Shown piece after piece: positions 1-8,193 of a stretch of 36,087 nt of DNA; the first letter of the stretch is position 1, and each line of letters opens with the position of its first letter. The position numbers were made by a program, and so were the translations under genes. Source of the stretch: Phycisphaerales bacterium UBA7812. GTDB lineage: Bacteria > Planctomycetota > Phycisphaerae > Phycisphaerales > UBA1924. The stretch is from NCBI GenBank assembly GCA_002480345.1, contig DLBY01000163.1:1-36087 (forward strand), in the 5' to 3' direction. The notes below the pieces were generated by a model that was not told the DNA's origin, did no database searches, and saw only the letters and a list, made by a program, of their open reading frames with translations.

Positions 1-1059
1 ACGGGCTTCTTCAAGCCCTGCGTCTCCGTCATGGTCGGGCAGCTCTATAAAGAAGGCGATATCCGGCGCGACTCGGGCTTCAGCATCTTCTACATGGGCA
101 TCAACCTCGGCGCGTTCCTGTCGCCGCTCGTCGCGGGAACGCTGGGCGAGAAAGTCGGCTGGCACTGGGGCTTCGGGGCCGCGGCGGTCGGCATGATCCT
201 GGGCCTGATCTTCTACCAGATCTTCCGTCCGAAGTACCTGCACGGGATCGGTCTGCCGCCGCACCACGCGCCGGAGCACGAGGAGGGCAAGGAGCCGACC
301 GCGGCCGACATCGCGCAGGCGGAGAAGGACGAGTATGAGGCGACCCGTCCGCTGACGACGGTGGACTTCCAGCGTCTGCTGGTGATCCTGGTGCTCGCGT
401 TCCTGGGCAACATCTTCTTCTGGACCGCCTTCGAGCAGGCGGGGACATCGATGAATGTGTTCGCGCAGCAGAATACCGATCGGACGCTGTGGGGCATGCT
501 CGAAGAAGCATTCCCGGCGACTTGGTACCAATCGGTCAACGCGCTGACGATCGTGGTGTGTGCACCGATCTTCTCGCTGCTCTGGGTGTGGCTCGCGAGG
601 AAGAACCTCAACCCCTCGACGCCCATGAAGTTCGCGTTCGGGCTCTGGCTCCTCGGGCTCTCGTTCCTCGCGATGGTGCTCGGCGCGATTGATGCCAAGG
701 AAGGGCTCGCGGGCCCGCACTGGCTGTTGATCACCTACATCGTCTACACCTGGGGCGAGCTCTGCCTGAGCCCCGTCGGGCTGTCGATGGTGACCAAGCT
801 CAGCCCCAAGCGGCTGCAGGCCCTCATGATGGGCATCTGGTTCCTCTCGCTCGCGGGGTCCAACTTCGCCGCGGGCTGGGTCGCGGCGTTCAGCACGCGG
901 TTCCTGCCCGGCGAGAACGGCGAGGCGCCGCAGTACACCTTCTTCATCGAAGGGCTGCCGGGGTTCTACCTGATGCTCGTGGTCTTCCCGATCGGCGCGG
1001 GCGTCGTGATCGCGCTGATCAGCCCGATCCTGAGGAAGTGGATGCACGGGATCAAGTAA
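1..1059 (+). CDS. POT/PTR2-family proton-coupled peptide transporter (5' truncated)
   Basis: Inner-membrane symporter of the major facilitator superfamily that takes up di- and tripeptides with protons. The reading frame is already open at base 1 and reads in with a GFFKP-type stretch, so the start lies outside the window; 352 residues are visible. The family signature FYMGINLGAFLSPL begins near base 90, and the bacterial POT motif FWTAFEQAG lies near base 418. A conserved ELCLSPVGLSMV helix lies near base 758. About seven further hydrophobic helices can be read, ending in a short cytoplasmic tail. A strong hairpin terminator follows 30 bases after the stop. The family call is secure; peptide specificity is inferred from the family. 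Confidence 0.9.
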   Translation, partial: TGFFKPCVSVMVGQLYKEGDIRRDSGFSIFYMGINLGAFLSPLVAGTLGEKVGWHWGFGAAAVGMILGLIFYQIFRPKYLHGIGLPPHHAPEHEEGKEPTAADIAQAEKDEYEATRPLTTVDFQRLLVILVLAFLGNIFFWTAFEQAGTSMNVFAQQNTDRTLWGMLEEAFPATWYQSVNALTIVVCAPIFSLLWVWLARKNLNPSTPMKFAFGLWLLGLSFLAMVLGAIDAKEGLAGPHWLLITYIVYTWGELCLSPVGLSMVTKLSPKRLQALMMGIWFLSLAGSNFAAGWVAAFSTRFLPGENGEAPQYTFFIEGLPGFYLMLVVFPIGAGVVIALISPILRKWMHGIK

Positions 1060-1088
1060 GCCCGGACATTCTGCTCAACACCAACGAG

Positions 1089-1113
1089 CCCCTCGCGCGA
1101 GCGGGGGGTTTTT
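1089..1113 (+). terminator. Rho-independent terminator of the peptide transporter gene
   Basis: An 8-base-pair stem (CCCCTCGC at 1089-1096 with GCGGGGGG at 1101-1108, one T-G pair) closes a GCGA loop and runs directly into TTTTT. It sits 30 bases past the transporter stop codon. Confidence 0.8.
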
Positions 1114-1140
1114 CATTGGCGCGTTGACAGGCGGTATCCG

Positions 1141-1168
1141 AGAAGAAACCCCTCGCTCGCGCGAGGGG
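1141..1168 (-). terminator. Rho-independent terminator of gspE
   Basis: Read on the minus strand this is a perfect 8-base-pair stem, CCCCTCGC with GCGAGGGG, around a GCGA loop, followed by TTTCTTCT. It lies 42 bases beyond the gspE stop. Stem and loop are almost identical to the plus-strand terminator at 1089-1113, so the two form a facing pair between convergent genes. Confidence 0.78.
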
Positions 1169-1209
1169 CTCGCTTGATCGTGGATCGTCGGATGAGTGAT
1201 CGTGAGGGC

Positions 1210-2895
1210 CTACGCCGTCAGGGCTCGCAGCACTTCGCTGATGGTCGTCTTGCCGTCGAGCGCCTTGGCGTACCCGTCCTGCTTGAGGGTAGAGAGGTGA
1301 CCCTCTTCGAGCGCGTGGGCCGCGATGGTGGGGGCGTTGATGCGGTTCATGATCATCTCGCGGATCTCGTGGCTCATGGTGAGCAGTTCGTAGATCCCGA
1401 GGCGGCCCCGGTAGCCCGTCTGCCGGCATTCGCGGCAGCCCTCGCCCTTGGTCAGGGTCTGTCCCTGGCGCAGGTTGAAATCCTTGGGCAGGTCGCCGAC
1501 ATCGGGCTCGTAGGCGCAGCCGCAGGCTTTGCAGACGCGCCGCACGAGGCGCTGGGCGAGCACGCCCTCAACGGAACTCGCGATGAGGAAGGGCTCGACG
1601 CCCATGTCGATCAGGCGGGTGACGGCGCCCGACGCGTCGTTGGTGTGCAGGGTGCTGAAGACGATGTGCCCCGTCAGCGAGGCCTGCACCGCGGTCTCGG
1701 CGGTCTCCTTGTCGCGGATCTCGCCCACCATCACCGCGTCGGGGTCGTGACGCAGGATGGACCGCAGGCCCGCGGCGAACGAGAGCCCGACCTTGGTGTT
1801 CACCTGGATCTGGTTGACGCCCGGGACATGGTACTCGACGGGGTCTTCGACGGTGATGCACTTGATCTCGTCGCTGACGATCTTGTTGAGCGAGGCGTAC
1901 AGCGTCGTCGACTTGCCCGAGCCCGTCGGGCCCGTCACCAGCACGATCCCGTGGGGGCGGCTGATCATCTCGATCCACGGGTCGTTCACATGCCGGGGCA
2001 TGCCCAGGTCGTCCAGCGACATCAGCACGGCGCTCTTGTTGAGCACGCGGAGCACCACGCCCTCCCCGAACAGCATCGGGATCACGCTGACGCGCAGGTC
2101 GAACTCCTCGATCTTCCCGTCCTTGTTCCGGCTCGAGAAGGTGATCCGCCCGTCCTGGGGCTTGCGCTTCTCCGCGATGTTCAGGTTCGCCATGATCTTC
2201 AGGCGGCTGATGATCGCGGACGCGAACCGGTTGATGCTGGGGGGGACATTCGCGCGTTGCAGCACGCCGTCGATGCGGTAGCGCACCGCGAGCTCGTCCT
2301 CGTAGGGCTCGATGTGGACATCGGTCGCGCGTTCGTTGATCGCTTCGATCAGCAGGTCGTTGACGAGCTTGATGACGCTCGCCTCTTGCGCCTGCTCGAT
2401 CTCGTCCTGCGCCGCGTCGGCGCCCGCGATGTCCTCGGCGCCGCGCTCGGCGGCCATCGCGTCGAGGGTGTCGCCGCCCACCCCGTAATGGCTGCGGATG
2501 AACTTGTGGAGCTCCGCCTCGTCCGCGAGGACGAGCTCGATGGCGCAGCCCGTGAGCAGGCGGAGCTCGTCGAGGGCGGTCAGCTCGAAGGGGTCGCTGG
2601 TCGCGACGGTGAGCGTCCCGTTGTTCCGCTCGATCGGCACGCAGTGCTGCTTGTAGACCAGCTGGGCGGGGAGGCTCTCGAGCACCTCGGGTTCGACCGG
2701 GGTCTGCGAGAGGTCGACAACCGGCATGTGGAACTGGTCGCCCAGCGCGTGGAGCACATCCGCGGCGCTGACGAACCCCAGGCGCACGAGCACCCGGTCC
2801 AGACGCTCCCCGCTGCGACGCTGTTCCGCGATCGCCGCGTCGAGCTGGTCGCGTGTGATCAGCCCGCGTTCTTCGAGTATGACGCCGATACCCAT
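1210..2895 (-). CDS. gspE: Type II secretion/type IV pilus assembly ATPase (GspE/PilB family)
   Basis: Cytoplasmic hexameric ATPase that drives pseudopilus assembly; 561 residues, normal for the family. Residues 1-135 form an MshEN-type N-terminal domain with the pattern RLGFVSAADVLHAL; domains of this type can bind cyclic di-GMP, but whether this one does is inference. The catalytic part has Walker A GPTGSGKST (322-330), an Asp box around VEDPVEYH, Walker B DAVMVGEIRD (386-395) and the His box GHIVFSTLHTNDA. A zinc-binding tetracysteine is present as CKAC (455-458) and CREC (487-490). The gene is on the strand opposite to gspF-gspD and is separated from them by two unrelated genes. The gap to the upstream PTPS-like gene is 152 bases, enough for its own promoter. 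The Shine-Dalgarno sequence is weak. Confidence 0.95.
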   Translation of the reverse strand: MGIGVILEERGLITRDQLDAAIAEQRRSGERLDRVLVRLGFVSAADVLHALGDQFHMPVVDLSQTPVEPEVLESLPAQLVYKQHCVPIERNNGTLTVATSDPFELTALDELRLLTGCAIELVLADEAELHKFIRSHYGVGGDTLDAMAAERGAEDIAGADAAQDEIEQAQEASVIKLVNDLLIEAINERATDVHIEPYEDELAVRYRIDGVLQRANVPPSINRFASAIISRLKIMANLNIAEKRKPQDGRITFSSRNKDGKIEEFDLRVSVIPMLFGEGVVLRVLNKSAVLMSLDDLGMPRHVNDPWIEMISRPHGIVLVTGPTGSGKSTTLYASLNKIVSDEIKCITVEDPVEYHVPGVNQIQVNTKVGLSFAAGLRSILRHDPDAVMVGEIRDKETAETAVQASLTGHIVFSTLHTNDASGAVTRLIDMGVEPFLIASSVEGVLAQRLVRRVCKACGCAYEPDVGDLPKDFNLRQGQTLTKGEGCRECRQTGYRGRLGIYELLTMSHEIREMIMNRINAPTIAAHALEEGHLSTLKQDGYAKALDGKTTISEVLRALTA

Positions 2896-3047
2896 GCGCT
2901 CTCAGTCTACCGCTGCAACCGGGGTTCCGATGCAGGCGTTCGTCTTTTCGATCCGCAGCGTGCGGACCTTGGAGAAGATCGACCGGGCCGCGGCCGCCCG
3001 TCCTGTTTTCGCGTCCCGAACGCGCCCGGATGGGCTTTCTGTGGCAC

Positions 3048-3863
3048 TCAGGCGGGATAGGTGCACTTCGTGCGGTCGGTCTCCCACACGCTGACCGCCC
3101 GGAGCGTCCCGCCCGCCTCGCGCAGCGGACCCTGTAATAACTCGAAACAGACCCTCGCGATATTTTCGACGCTCGGGTTCAGCCCCCCGTCGCTCGCGAA
3201 TTCCGTCGTCTGGTCGTTGAGATGTTTGTGGTCGAACCGTTCGATGACCGTCTCGTCGACGATGCGCTCGAGCGTGCCGATCGGCAGGGGCGATGCCGGG
3301 TCGACCGCGACCGCGGGCTCGACGCGGTAGTTGTGCCCGTGCCCCGCGGGGTTGTTGCACTTGCCGAAGAGGCGCTCGTTCTCCGCGTCGCTCAGCGACG
3401 GGACATGCAGGCGGTGGGCCGCGGAGAACTCGAACATCTGTCGGACGAGGACCTCAGCAGCGCTCGTGTCCATCGGATGCCTTTCGTGGGGGGAACGGGC
3501 TTCGTAGACGAGGTGGGGGGACGGGTGCAGCGCGACGGAGGCGACCCGCACGGGCAGCAGACGCGTCGCGGCGCCGAGCAGATCGGTCACCAGCGTCGAT
3601 GGCGCGTCCCCGCCCGCGACGGCCTTCGCGACGAGCGGGACGAGTTCGCCGTGCACCGCGGTGTCGATCTCCTTGATGTTGATCAGGTACCCCGTCTCGG
3701 GGTCGGGCTCGCCCTCGCAACGCACCTCGATCGAATAATGGACCCCGAGCCCCTCCATCGGGGGTTTGCCCGATTCGCCGTTCGCGCCCTCGCCCGGTCG
3801 GTTCCCGGGGGCGCGGCCCCCGGCGGGCAGGTTGAACCGGACTGTTCGGGTCAGGCGGTGCAT
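3048..3863 (-). CDS. 6-pyruvoyl-tetrahydropterin synthase/QueD-like protein, two-domain form
   Basis: 271-residue protein, about twice the usual length of PTPS or QueD. The C-terminal half (about 131-271) carries the intact active site: zinc ligands in SAAH (H150) and HGHN (H175, H177), the catalytic Cys in FGKCNNPAGHGH (C169), the DHKHLND motif (211-217), and a late Glu in WETDRTKC. The N-terminal half keeps a YLINIKEID-like stretch and has the length of a second T-fold domain but lacks the zinc histidines, so it looks like a degenerate copy. Family members act on dihydroneopterin triphosphate in queuosine or pterin synthesis; which product is made here cannot be told. The start chosen is ATG at 3863; a shorter protein from Met131 is possible but would drop the first domain. 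Confidence 0.85.
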   Translation of the reverse strand: MHRLTRTVRFNLPAGGRAPGNRPGEGANGESGKPPMEGLGVHYSIEVRCEGEPDPETGYLINIKEIDTAVHGELVPLVAKAVAGGDAPSTLVTDLLGAATRLLPVRVASVALHPSPHLVYEARSPHERHPMDTSAAEVLVRQMFEFSAAHRLHVPSLSDAENERLFGKCNNPAGHGHNYRVEPAVAVDPASPLPIGTLERIVDETVIERFDHKHLNDQTTEFASDGGLNPSVENIARVCFELLQGPLREAGGTLRAVSVWETDRTKCTYPA

Positions 3864-3967
3864 CGGGCGGACTGTATCCTTCGATGCACACCCCAACGCG
3901 GGATGCACCCGCGGCGGCCCATGACCGATTGCCGGACAGATTCGGCGCCGCGACGCAGCCCGAACAC

Positions 3968-3972
3968 AGGAG
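3968..3972 (+). promoter_or_regulatory. Ribosome binding site of the glutathione peroxidase gene
   Basis: AGGAG, eight bases before the ATG at 3981. The same frame is open far upstream, antisense to the PTPS-like gene. This site and the signal peptide that follows fix the start. Confidence 0.75.
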
Positions 3973-3980
3973 ATTCTGAG

Positions 3981-4580
3981 ATGCGCACGATCATCGCCCT
4001 CGCCGCGTCCTTCGCCCTGACCCTGACCGCTGGTGCCATCGCGTCGTCCCCGAGGCCCGTCCAGCCCGAGCCCAAGTCCGCGATGCCGGTGACGCCCTAT
4101 GTGCTCAAGCACGAGATGAAGCGGATCGACGGGACCGCGGAGAGCCTCGAGAAGTACAAGGGCAAGGTCGTGCTGATGGTGAACACCGCGAGCCGGTGCG
4201 GGCTCACCCCGCAGTATGAGGCGCTCGAGAAGCTCTACCGGGACTACAAGGACAAGGGCCTGGTGGTGCTGGGGTTCCCCGCGAACAACTTCATGAACCA
4301 GGAGCCCGGCTCGAACAAGGAGATCCAGGCCTTCTGCACCGAGCGGTTCGATGTGACCTTCCCGATGTTCGAGAAGATCAGCGTGAAGGGGGAGGACGCC
4401 CACCCGCTGTACAAGCAGCTCGCGGCGCAGCCCGACCCCGCGGGGGGGGAGCCCTCGTGGAACTTCACCAAGTACCTCGTCGATCGTGAGGGCAACGCGG
4501 TGATGCGGTTCGACCCCCGGATGAAGCCCACGAGCGAGAAGATCATTGCGCAGATCGAGGCGCTGCTGGGCGAGGAGTGA
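3981..4580 (+). CDS. Exported glutathione peroxidase-family protein (thiol peroxidase)
   Basis: 199 residues with a signal peptide (about 1-22, hydrophobic core ALAASFALTLTAGAIA), so it probably works in the periplasm to reduce peroxides. The catalytic set is complete with Cys rather than selenocysteine: Cys73 in ASRCGLTPQYE, Gln107 in NQEPGS, and Trp160-Asn161 in WNFTKYLVD. A second Cys (119, in QAFCTERF) is 46 residues after the first, the position of the resolving cysteine in two-Cys, thioredoxin-dependent members. Thioredoxin-type reduction is therefore more likely than glutathione. It is divergent from the PTPS-like gene (117-base shared upstream region) and only 36 bases upstream of gspF, so it may share a transcript with gspF. 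No functional link to secretion is evident. Confidence 0.92.
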   Translation: MRTIIALAASFALTLTAGAIASSPRPVQPEPKSAMPVTPYVLKHEMKRIDGTAESLEKYKGKVVLMVNTASRCGLTPQYEALEKLYRDYKDKGLVVLGFPANNFMNQEPGSNKEIQAFCTERFDVTFPMFEKISVKGEDAHPLYKQLAAQPDPAGGEPSWNFTKYLVDREGNAVMRFDPRMKPTSEKIIAQIEALLGEE

Positions 4581-4616
4581 CCGGAGGCGGCGCCGCGGGG
4601 TATCCTCAACGCGCCG

Positions 4617-5804
4617 ATGCCCACCTTCGAGTACATCGCGATTGACCCGGCCGGCGAGCGCACGACGGGCGTGATCGCGGGCAACTCCGAGCAGGCGGTG
4701 TACGCCGAGCTCGAGGCCCGCTCGATGACGCCCGTGCGTCTGTCCGAGAAATCGGAACGCTCGGGACGGCGTGGCATCGGGACCAGGCAGCTCGCGACGG
4801 TCTACACCCAGCTCGCGGACCTGCAACGCGCGGGCGTGCCGCTGCTCCGCGCCCTCACGCTGTTGAGCAAACAGAAGAGCAAGCCTCGCCTCGCGACGGT
4901 GTTCCGCAGGCTCAGCGAGCGCGTCAGCGACGGCGGCGAGCTCGCCGAGGCGATGGCCGAGCAGCCGGGCGTGTTCCCGCGCGTGCATGTCGCGATGGTC
5001 CGCGCCGGGGAGAAGGGCGGTTTCCTCGAGCAGGTCTTCGAGCAGCTGGGGCGGTTCGTGAACGCGGAGGCGGACCTCCGCGGGAAGGTGGTGGGGAGCC
5101 TGGTCTACCCCGCGGTGCTGGTCACCGTCGGCGCGATCGTGATGAGCATCCTGTTCACCTTCTTCGTCCCGATGTTCCGCGACAAGATGCTCTCCAGGCT
5201 CGACACGGTCCCCGCGGTGACCTCGTTCGTGCTGGGCCTGAGCGACATCGTGTCGAAGTACGGGCTGGTCCTGCTGGCCCTGATCGTCGCGGCGGGGTTC
5301 GGGCTCTGGTCGATCCGCACGCGTCCCGATGTTCGCCGGGCGGTCTCGATCGCGCGCACGAAGGCACCCGTGCTGGGCCCGCTGACACGCGCGCTCGCCG
5401 CGGCCCGGTTCTGCCGCCTCCTCGGGACGATGGAATCCAACGGCGTGCCCCTGCTGACAGCGATGGGGATCGCGAAGGACGCGGCGGGGAACGCGCTGAT
5501 GGAGGACGCGATCGGGCGCGCGATCGAGGCCGTCCGAGCGGGCGAGCCCCTCGCGGGCCCCTTGGGCGAATCGGGCCTGTTCGCGGACGATGTGATCGAG
5601 ATGATCTCCGTGGGCGAGGCCGCGGGGAATGTGGACCAGGTGATCCTGAATGTCGCGGACACGCTCGAGGGCCGGGTGGATCGTCTGCTCGCGGGCGCGG
5701 TGAAGCTGATCGAGCCCCTTCTTCTGGTGGTTCTGGCGGTGAGCATCGGTCTTGTTGCCGTCGCGCTGATTCTGCCGATGACCCAGATGACCTCGAGTCT
5801 GTAA
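4617..5804 (+). CDS. gspF: Type II secretion inner-membrane platform protein GspF
   Basis: 395 residues, the usual length. It opens with the family's typical FEYIAIDPAGERTTG stretch. Two GspF cytoplasmic helical domains follow (about 60-185 and 265-385), each ending in membrane segments: one near 165-190 (VLVTVGAIVMSILFTFFVPM), one near 220-235, and a last one near 365-388 (LLLVVLAVSIGLVAVALIL). The repeated GVPLLRAL and GVPLLTAM helices mark the start of each domain. It forms the membrane platform on which GspE acts. It starts 36 bases after the peroxidase gene; gspG follows after a 235-base gap that may hold a promoter. Confidence 0.94.
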   Translation: MPTFEYIAIDPAGERTTGVIAGNSEQAVYAELEARSMTPVRLSEKSERSGRRGIGTRQLATVYTQLADLQRAGVPLLRALTLLSKQKSKPRLATVFRRLSERVSDGGELAEAMAEQPGVFPRVHVAMVRAGEKGGFLEQVFEQLGRFVNAEADLRGKVVGSLVYPAVLVTVGAIVMSILFTFFVPMFRDKMLSRLDTVPAVTSFVLGLSDIVSKYGLVLLALIVAAGFGLWSIRTRPDVRRAVSIARTKAPVLGPLTRALAAARFCRLLGTMESNGVPLLTAMGIAKDAAGNALMEDAIGRAIEAVRAGEPLAGPLGESGLFADDVIEMISVGEAAGNVDQVILNVADTLEGRVDRLLAGAVKLIEPLLLVVLAVSIGLVAVALILPMTQMTSSL

Positions 5805-5852
5805 TAGGCGCGCGGCGATCCGCACCTTTGTGGGCGTTCGCGCGTATGCCTC

Positions 5853-5881
5853 TTGCGGATGAACGGGGACGATGCTAGTGT
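5853..5881 (+). promoter_or_regulatory. Possible sigma-70-type promoter upstream of gspG
   Basis: TTGCGG (5853-5858), a 17-base spacer and TAGTGT (5876-5881), preceded by TGC as an extended -10. It lies in the largest gap of the pseudopilin cluster, just ahead of the most highly expressed component expected. The -10 matches consensus only partly, so this is a weak call. Confidence 0.3.
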
Positions 5882-6025
5882 GGACTAATCTGCGGCCCAC
5901 CAGGGGGGCGTGCGCTGGCCGGCGATCGAGCCGAGCCATGCCGGGCCCGGGCCGCGGGGGATGGATCCCGATACGAACACGACGCGCCTCGGGCGTGGCT
6001 CTCCGCGGGGCCCGTTCCGGGGACG

Positions 6026-6031
6026 AAGGAG
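6026..6031 (+). promoter_or_regulatory. Ribosome binding site that sets the gspG start
   Basis: AAGGAG, eight bases before the ATG at 6040. The frame is open from 5872, but the region before 6040 encodes an Arg/Gly-rich peptide unlike a prepilin leader. This site supports the shorter start. Confidence 0.75.
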
Positions 6032-6039
6032 CGAACGCG

Positions 6040-6558
6040 ATGGAAACGAAGATGCTGGTGACCGCGACCCGCCGCCCCGCTACGACCCGTGGGGGCTTCA
6101 CGCTGATCGAACTGCTGATCACGATCGCGATCGTGATCGCGCTGGGCGCGATCGTGGGCGTGCCGCTGCTGGGCGCACGCGACGAGGCGAATGTGGGCAT
6201 TGCTCAGACGCAGCTCGACAACATCGAGCAGGCGCTCGAGTTCTTCGAGCTCGACTACCGGCGCGTCCCGAACGAGGAAGAGGGGCTCGCGGTCCTGTGG
6301 GACAAGGAGATGCTCGACCCCGACTCGGACGAGACCAAGTGGAAGAAGTATCTCTCCGAGGCCCTGCCCAACGACCCGTGGGGCAACGAGTGGGGCTACC
6401 GGGGCGAGGACCCCGAGTACGGGGAGAAGTACGACCTCTGGTCGAACGGGCCCGATGGTGAGGAGGGCACCGAGGACGACATCGTCGCGTGGAGCACTTC
6501 CGAGGAAGACGAGTTCGGCGACTTCGGGGGCGATATGCCCGACGCGCCGGCGCCCTGA
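6040..6558 (+). CDS. gspG: Major pseudopilin GspG
   Basis: 172-residue prepilin that polymerises into the pseudopilus. The type III leader ends at Gly19, with cleavage before Phe20 in GGFTLIELLITIAIV and the key Glu at mature position +5 (E24). The globular part has the GspG signature: NDPWGNEWGYRG, then YDLWSNGPDGEEGTEDDI, the acidic loop that binds calcium in known GspG proteins. It is therefore placed confidently as the major pseudopilin. The C-terminus carries a short extra acidic tail (EEDEFGDFGGD). The next gene follows after 112 bases. A prepilin peptidase must act on it, but none is encoded in the window. Confidence 0.94.
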   Translation: METKMLVTATRRPATTRGGFTLIELLITIAIVIALGAIVGVPLLGARDEANVGIAQTQLDNIEQALEFFELDYRRVPNEEEGLAVLWDKEMLDPDSDETKWKKYLSEALPNDPWGNEWGYRGEDPEYGEKYDLWSNGPDGEEGTEDDIVAWSTSEEDEFGDFGGDMPDAPAP

Positions 6559-6670
6559 GGCGTCGTCGCTGATTCGTGTCGCGGGCCGATGCGGGGGCGG
6601 GTGTCGCCCTTTTCGGCACCGCGGGTTCGTCGCGGTCATCGGGGTCTCGTGGGTTGGTGAGCGGAGTCTC

Positions 6671-7588
6671 ATGCCTCGCCTCGTGCGCACATCTCCGGTC
6701 TTTCGGGGCGTGTCCCGCGTTCCCGGGTTCACGCTGATCGAGATCCTGCTGGCGATCGGTCTGCTCGTCGCGGTGCTCTCGATCGCGGGCCCGGCGCTGT
6801 ATTCGCGGATCGCGCCGCGGACCTTCGACGAGACGATCGAACGCTTCGCGGGCGAGCTGCGGCTGGCGCGGGAGGATGCGCGGCGGACCGGGGAGATCCG
6901 CCTGATCTATGCGACGCGGTCCGTGCGCGCCGGGGGGGACCCGGCGGGCTCGATCCGTATCGAATCACGCCGGACGCCTGTGGAAGACGACGCGGCCTCA
7001 ACCGGTGATGGGCCCTTTGGTGGCTTCGAGGGCGGCTTTCCTGATCCCGCGAGCGGGGCTGGTTCGCTCAGCACCGAGACGATCGGTTCATCAGCCGCGG
7101 ATCCGTTCGGCGGCGCGACGGGCGGCCTGATGGACGACGAGCGTCCCCGGCTGCTCTTCACGCTCCCCGATGACTATTCGCTGACCCATACCCGCCCCGC
7201 GTTCCTGGTCGAAGACGAGGGGTTCGGGGTCGCGTTGGACGATGCGGCGCTCGAGGAGATCGGGGGGATCGCGGAGCCTGAGGGCATGATGGGCCCGGGC
7301 GGCGAGAGCTTTGAGGGGATCGGGGGGCTCGATGAGGAGCCGCGGTCGACGCTGCTCGCGGTGTGCGTGCCCGATGGGACGGTGCTCGCGGCGCGGCCGA
7401 CCTGGATCGTCGATCCGGATGAGCGCACGGCGCGGCTCCGGATCGATTCGGCATCTGGACAGATCTGGTTCGAGCGGGTGCGGGTGGACAATCTGGACCG
7501 GGGCCTGATCGACGAAGCGATGGAAGTGCCCGGTGCCGGGATGACGCCCGATCGCGGGATGGAACGCCCGGAAGGGGGGCGACCGTGA
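6671..7588 (+). CDS. GspH-like minor pseudopilin with an acidic, Gly-rich insert
   Basis: 305 residues, longer than usual GspH (about 150-200). It has a prepilin leader, a cleavage site at Gly19/Phe20 in GFTLIEILLAIGLL, and Glu at +5. The next segment (AGELRLAREDARRTGEIRL) resembles GspH/FimT proteins. About residues 95-165 and 205-235 are low-complexity, rich in Gly, Asp, Glu, Phe and Met (for example FGGFEGGFPDP and EGMMGPGGESFEGIGG). The C-terminus returns to a beta-rich fold ending in ASGQIWFERVRV. The GCGGAG four bases before the ATG may serve as ribosome site. Assignment as H rests on order (first after gspG) and the FimT-like helix; the exact subtype is uncertain. Confidence 0.8.
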   Translation: MPRLVRTSPVFRGVSRVPGFTLIEILLAIGLLVAVLSIAGPALYSRIAPRTFDETIERFAGELRLAREDARRTGEIRLIYATRSVRAGGDPAGSIRIESRRTPVEDDAASTGDGPFGGFEGGFPDPASGAGSLSTETIGSSAADPFGGATGGLMDDERPRLLFTLPDDYSLTHTRPAFLVEDEGFGVALDDAALEEIGGIAEPEGMMGPGGESFEGIGGLDEEPRSTLLAVCVPDGTVLAARPTWIVDPDERTARLRIDSASGQIWFERVRVDNLDRGLIDEAMEVPGAGMTPDRGMERPEGGRP

Positions 7589-8193
7589 GCGGGGTGCCTC
7601 GAGTGCGCACGGATCGCGGCGCGATCCTGCTCGAGATCGTGCTGTCGCTGGGGCTGTTCCTCGCGACCTCGATGACGCTGTTCATCGTCGTGAGCGGCGC
7701 GGTGGAGAGTCTTCGGCGTTCACGATCGGAACTGCTCGCGGCGGATCATGCGCGCAACGCGCTGGCGATGATCGAGGCGGGGATCGCGCGTCCCGAGACG
7801 CTGAACGGGCCCGTGATGCCCTGGTCCGGGAGCGGGGACGATCTGGGCTTGGACGCCGACGGGGGCATGGGGTTCGGCGGTCCGATGGAGGCTGGGTTCC
7901 CGGGGAGCGCGGACGGCTTTGAGGCCGCGGACAGCGGGATGGGCGGTGAGCCGATCGGGGGCGGGTTGATGGGCGGCGCCCCGGGCGGTGACGACCTGGG
8001 CTGGGCGCTCGAGATCGAGACGGAACCCGCGGAGGTCGCGGGTCTGACGCTCGTGGTCGTGCGCGCGTACGAGACCGACGCGGCGGGTGGCGAGGCGGAG
8101 AACGGCGCGTCGTACACGCTTCGGCAGATCATGTCGCTCTCGGGCGGATCGGACGACTCGTTCGGGGATACGGAGACGGGGGGCGCCCCGTGA
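7585..8193 (+). CDS. GspI-like minor pseudopilin with a Gly/Met/Asp-rich segment
   Basis: 202 residues from a GTG start that overlaps the previous stop by four bases (GTGA), so translation is probably coupled. The prepilin motif is RGAILLEIVLSLGLF: cleavage after Gly12, then Ala at +1 instead of Phe or Met, and Glu at +5 (E17). An internal stretch of about 60 residues (roughly 80-138) is almost free of order-promoting residues and repeats Gly-Gly, Gly-Met and Asp-Gly pairs. The last part (EVAGLTLVVVRAY) looks like the final beta strands of a small pseudopilin. Position between the H- and J-like genes suggests GspI; sequence alone would not prove it. Confidence 0.72.
   Translation: MSGVPRVRTDRGAILLEIVLSLGLFLATSMTLFIVVSGAVESLRRSRSELLAADHARNALAMIEAGIARPETLNGPVMPWSGSGDDLGLDADGGMGFGGPMEAGFPGSADGFEAADSGMGGEPIGGGLMGGAPGGDDLGWALEIETEPAEVAGLTLVVVRAYETDAAGGEAENGASYTLRQIMSLSGGSDDSFGDTETGGAP

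Noticed and set aside
3864..3980. Divergent promoters between the PTPS-like gene and the peroxidase gene
   Set aside because: Promoters are expected here, but no -35/-10 pair with acceptable spacing is visible on either strand, only a short GATGCAC direct repeat.
3864..6200. Upstream extension of the PTPS-like gene on the minus strand, open for another 2.3 kb
   Set aside because: It runs antisense through the peroxidase, gspF and gspG and encodes low-complexity Arg/Ala/Gly-rich sequence. The ATG at 3863 starts the recognisable protein.
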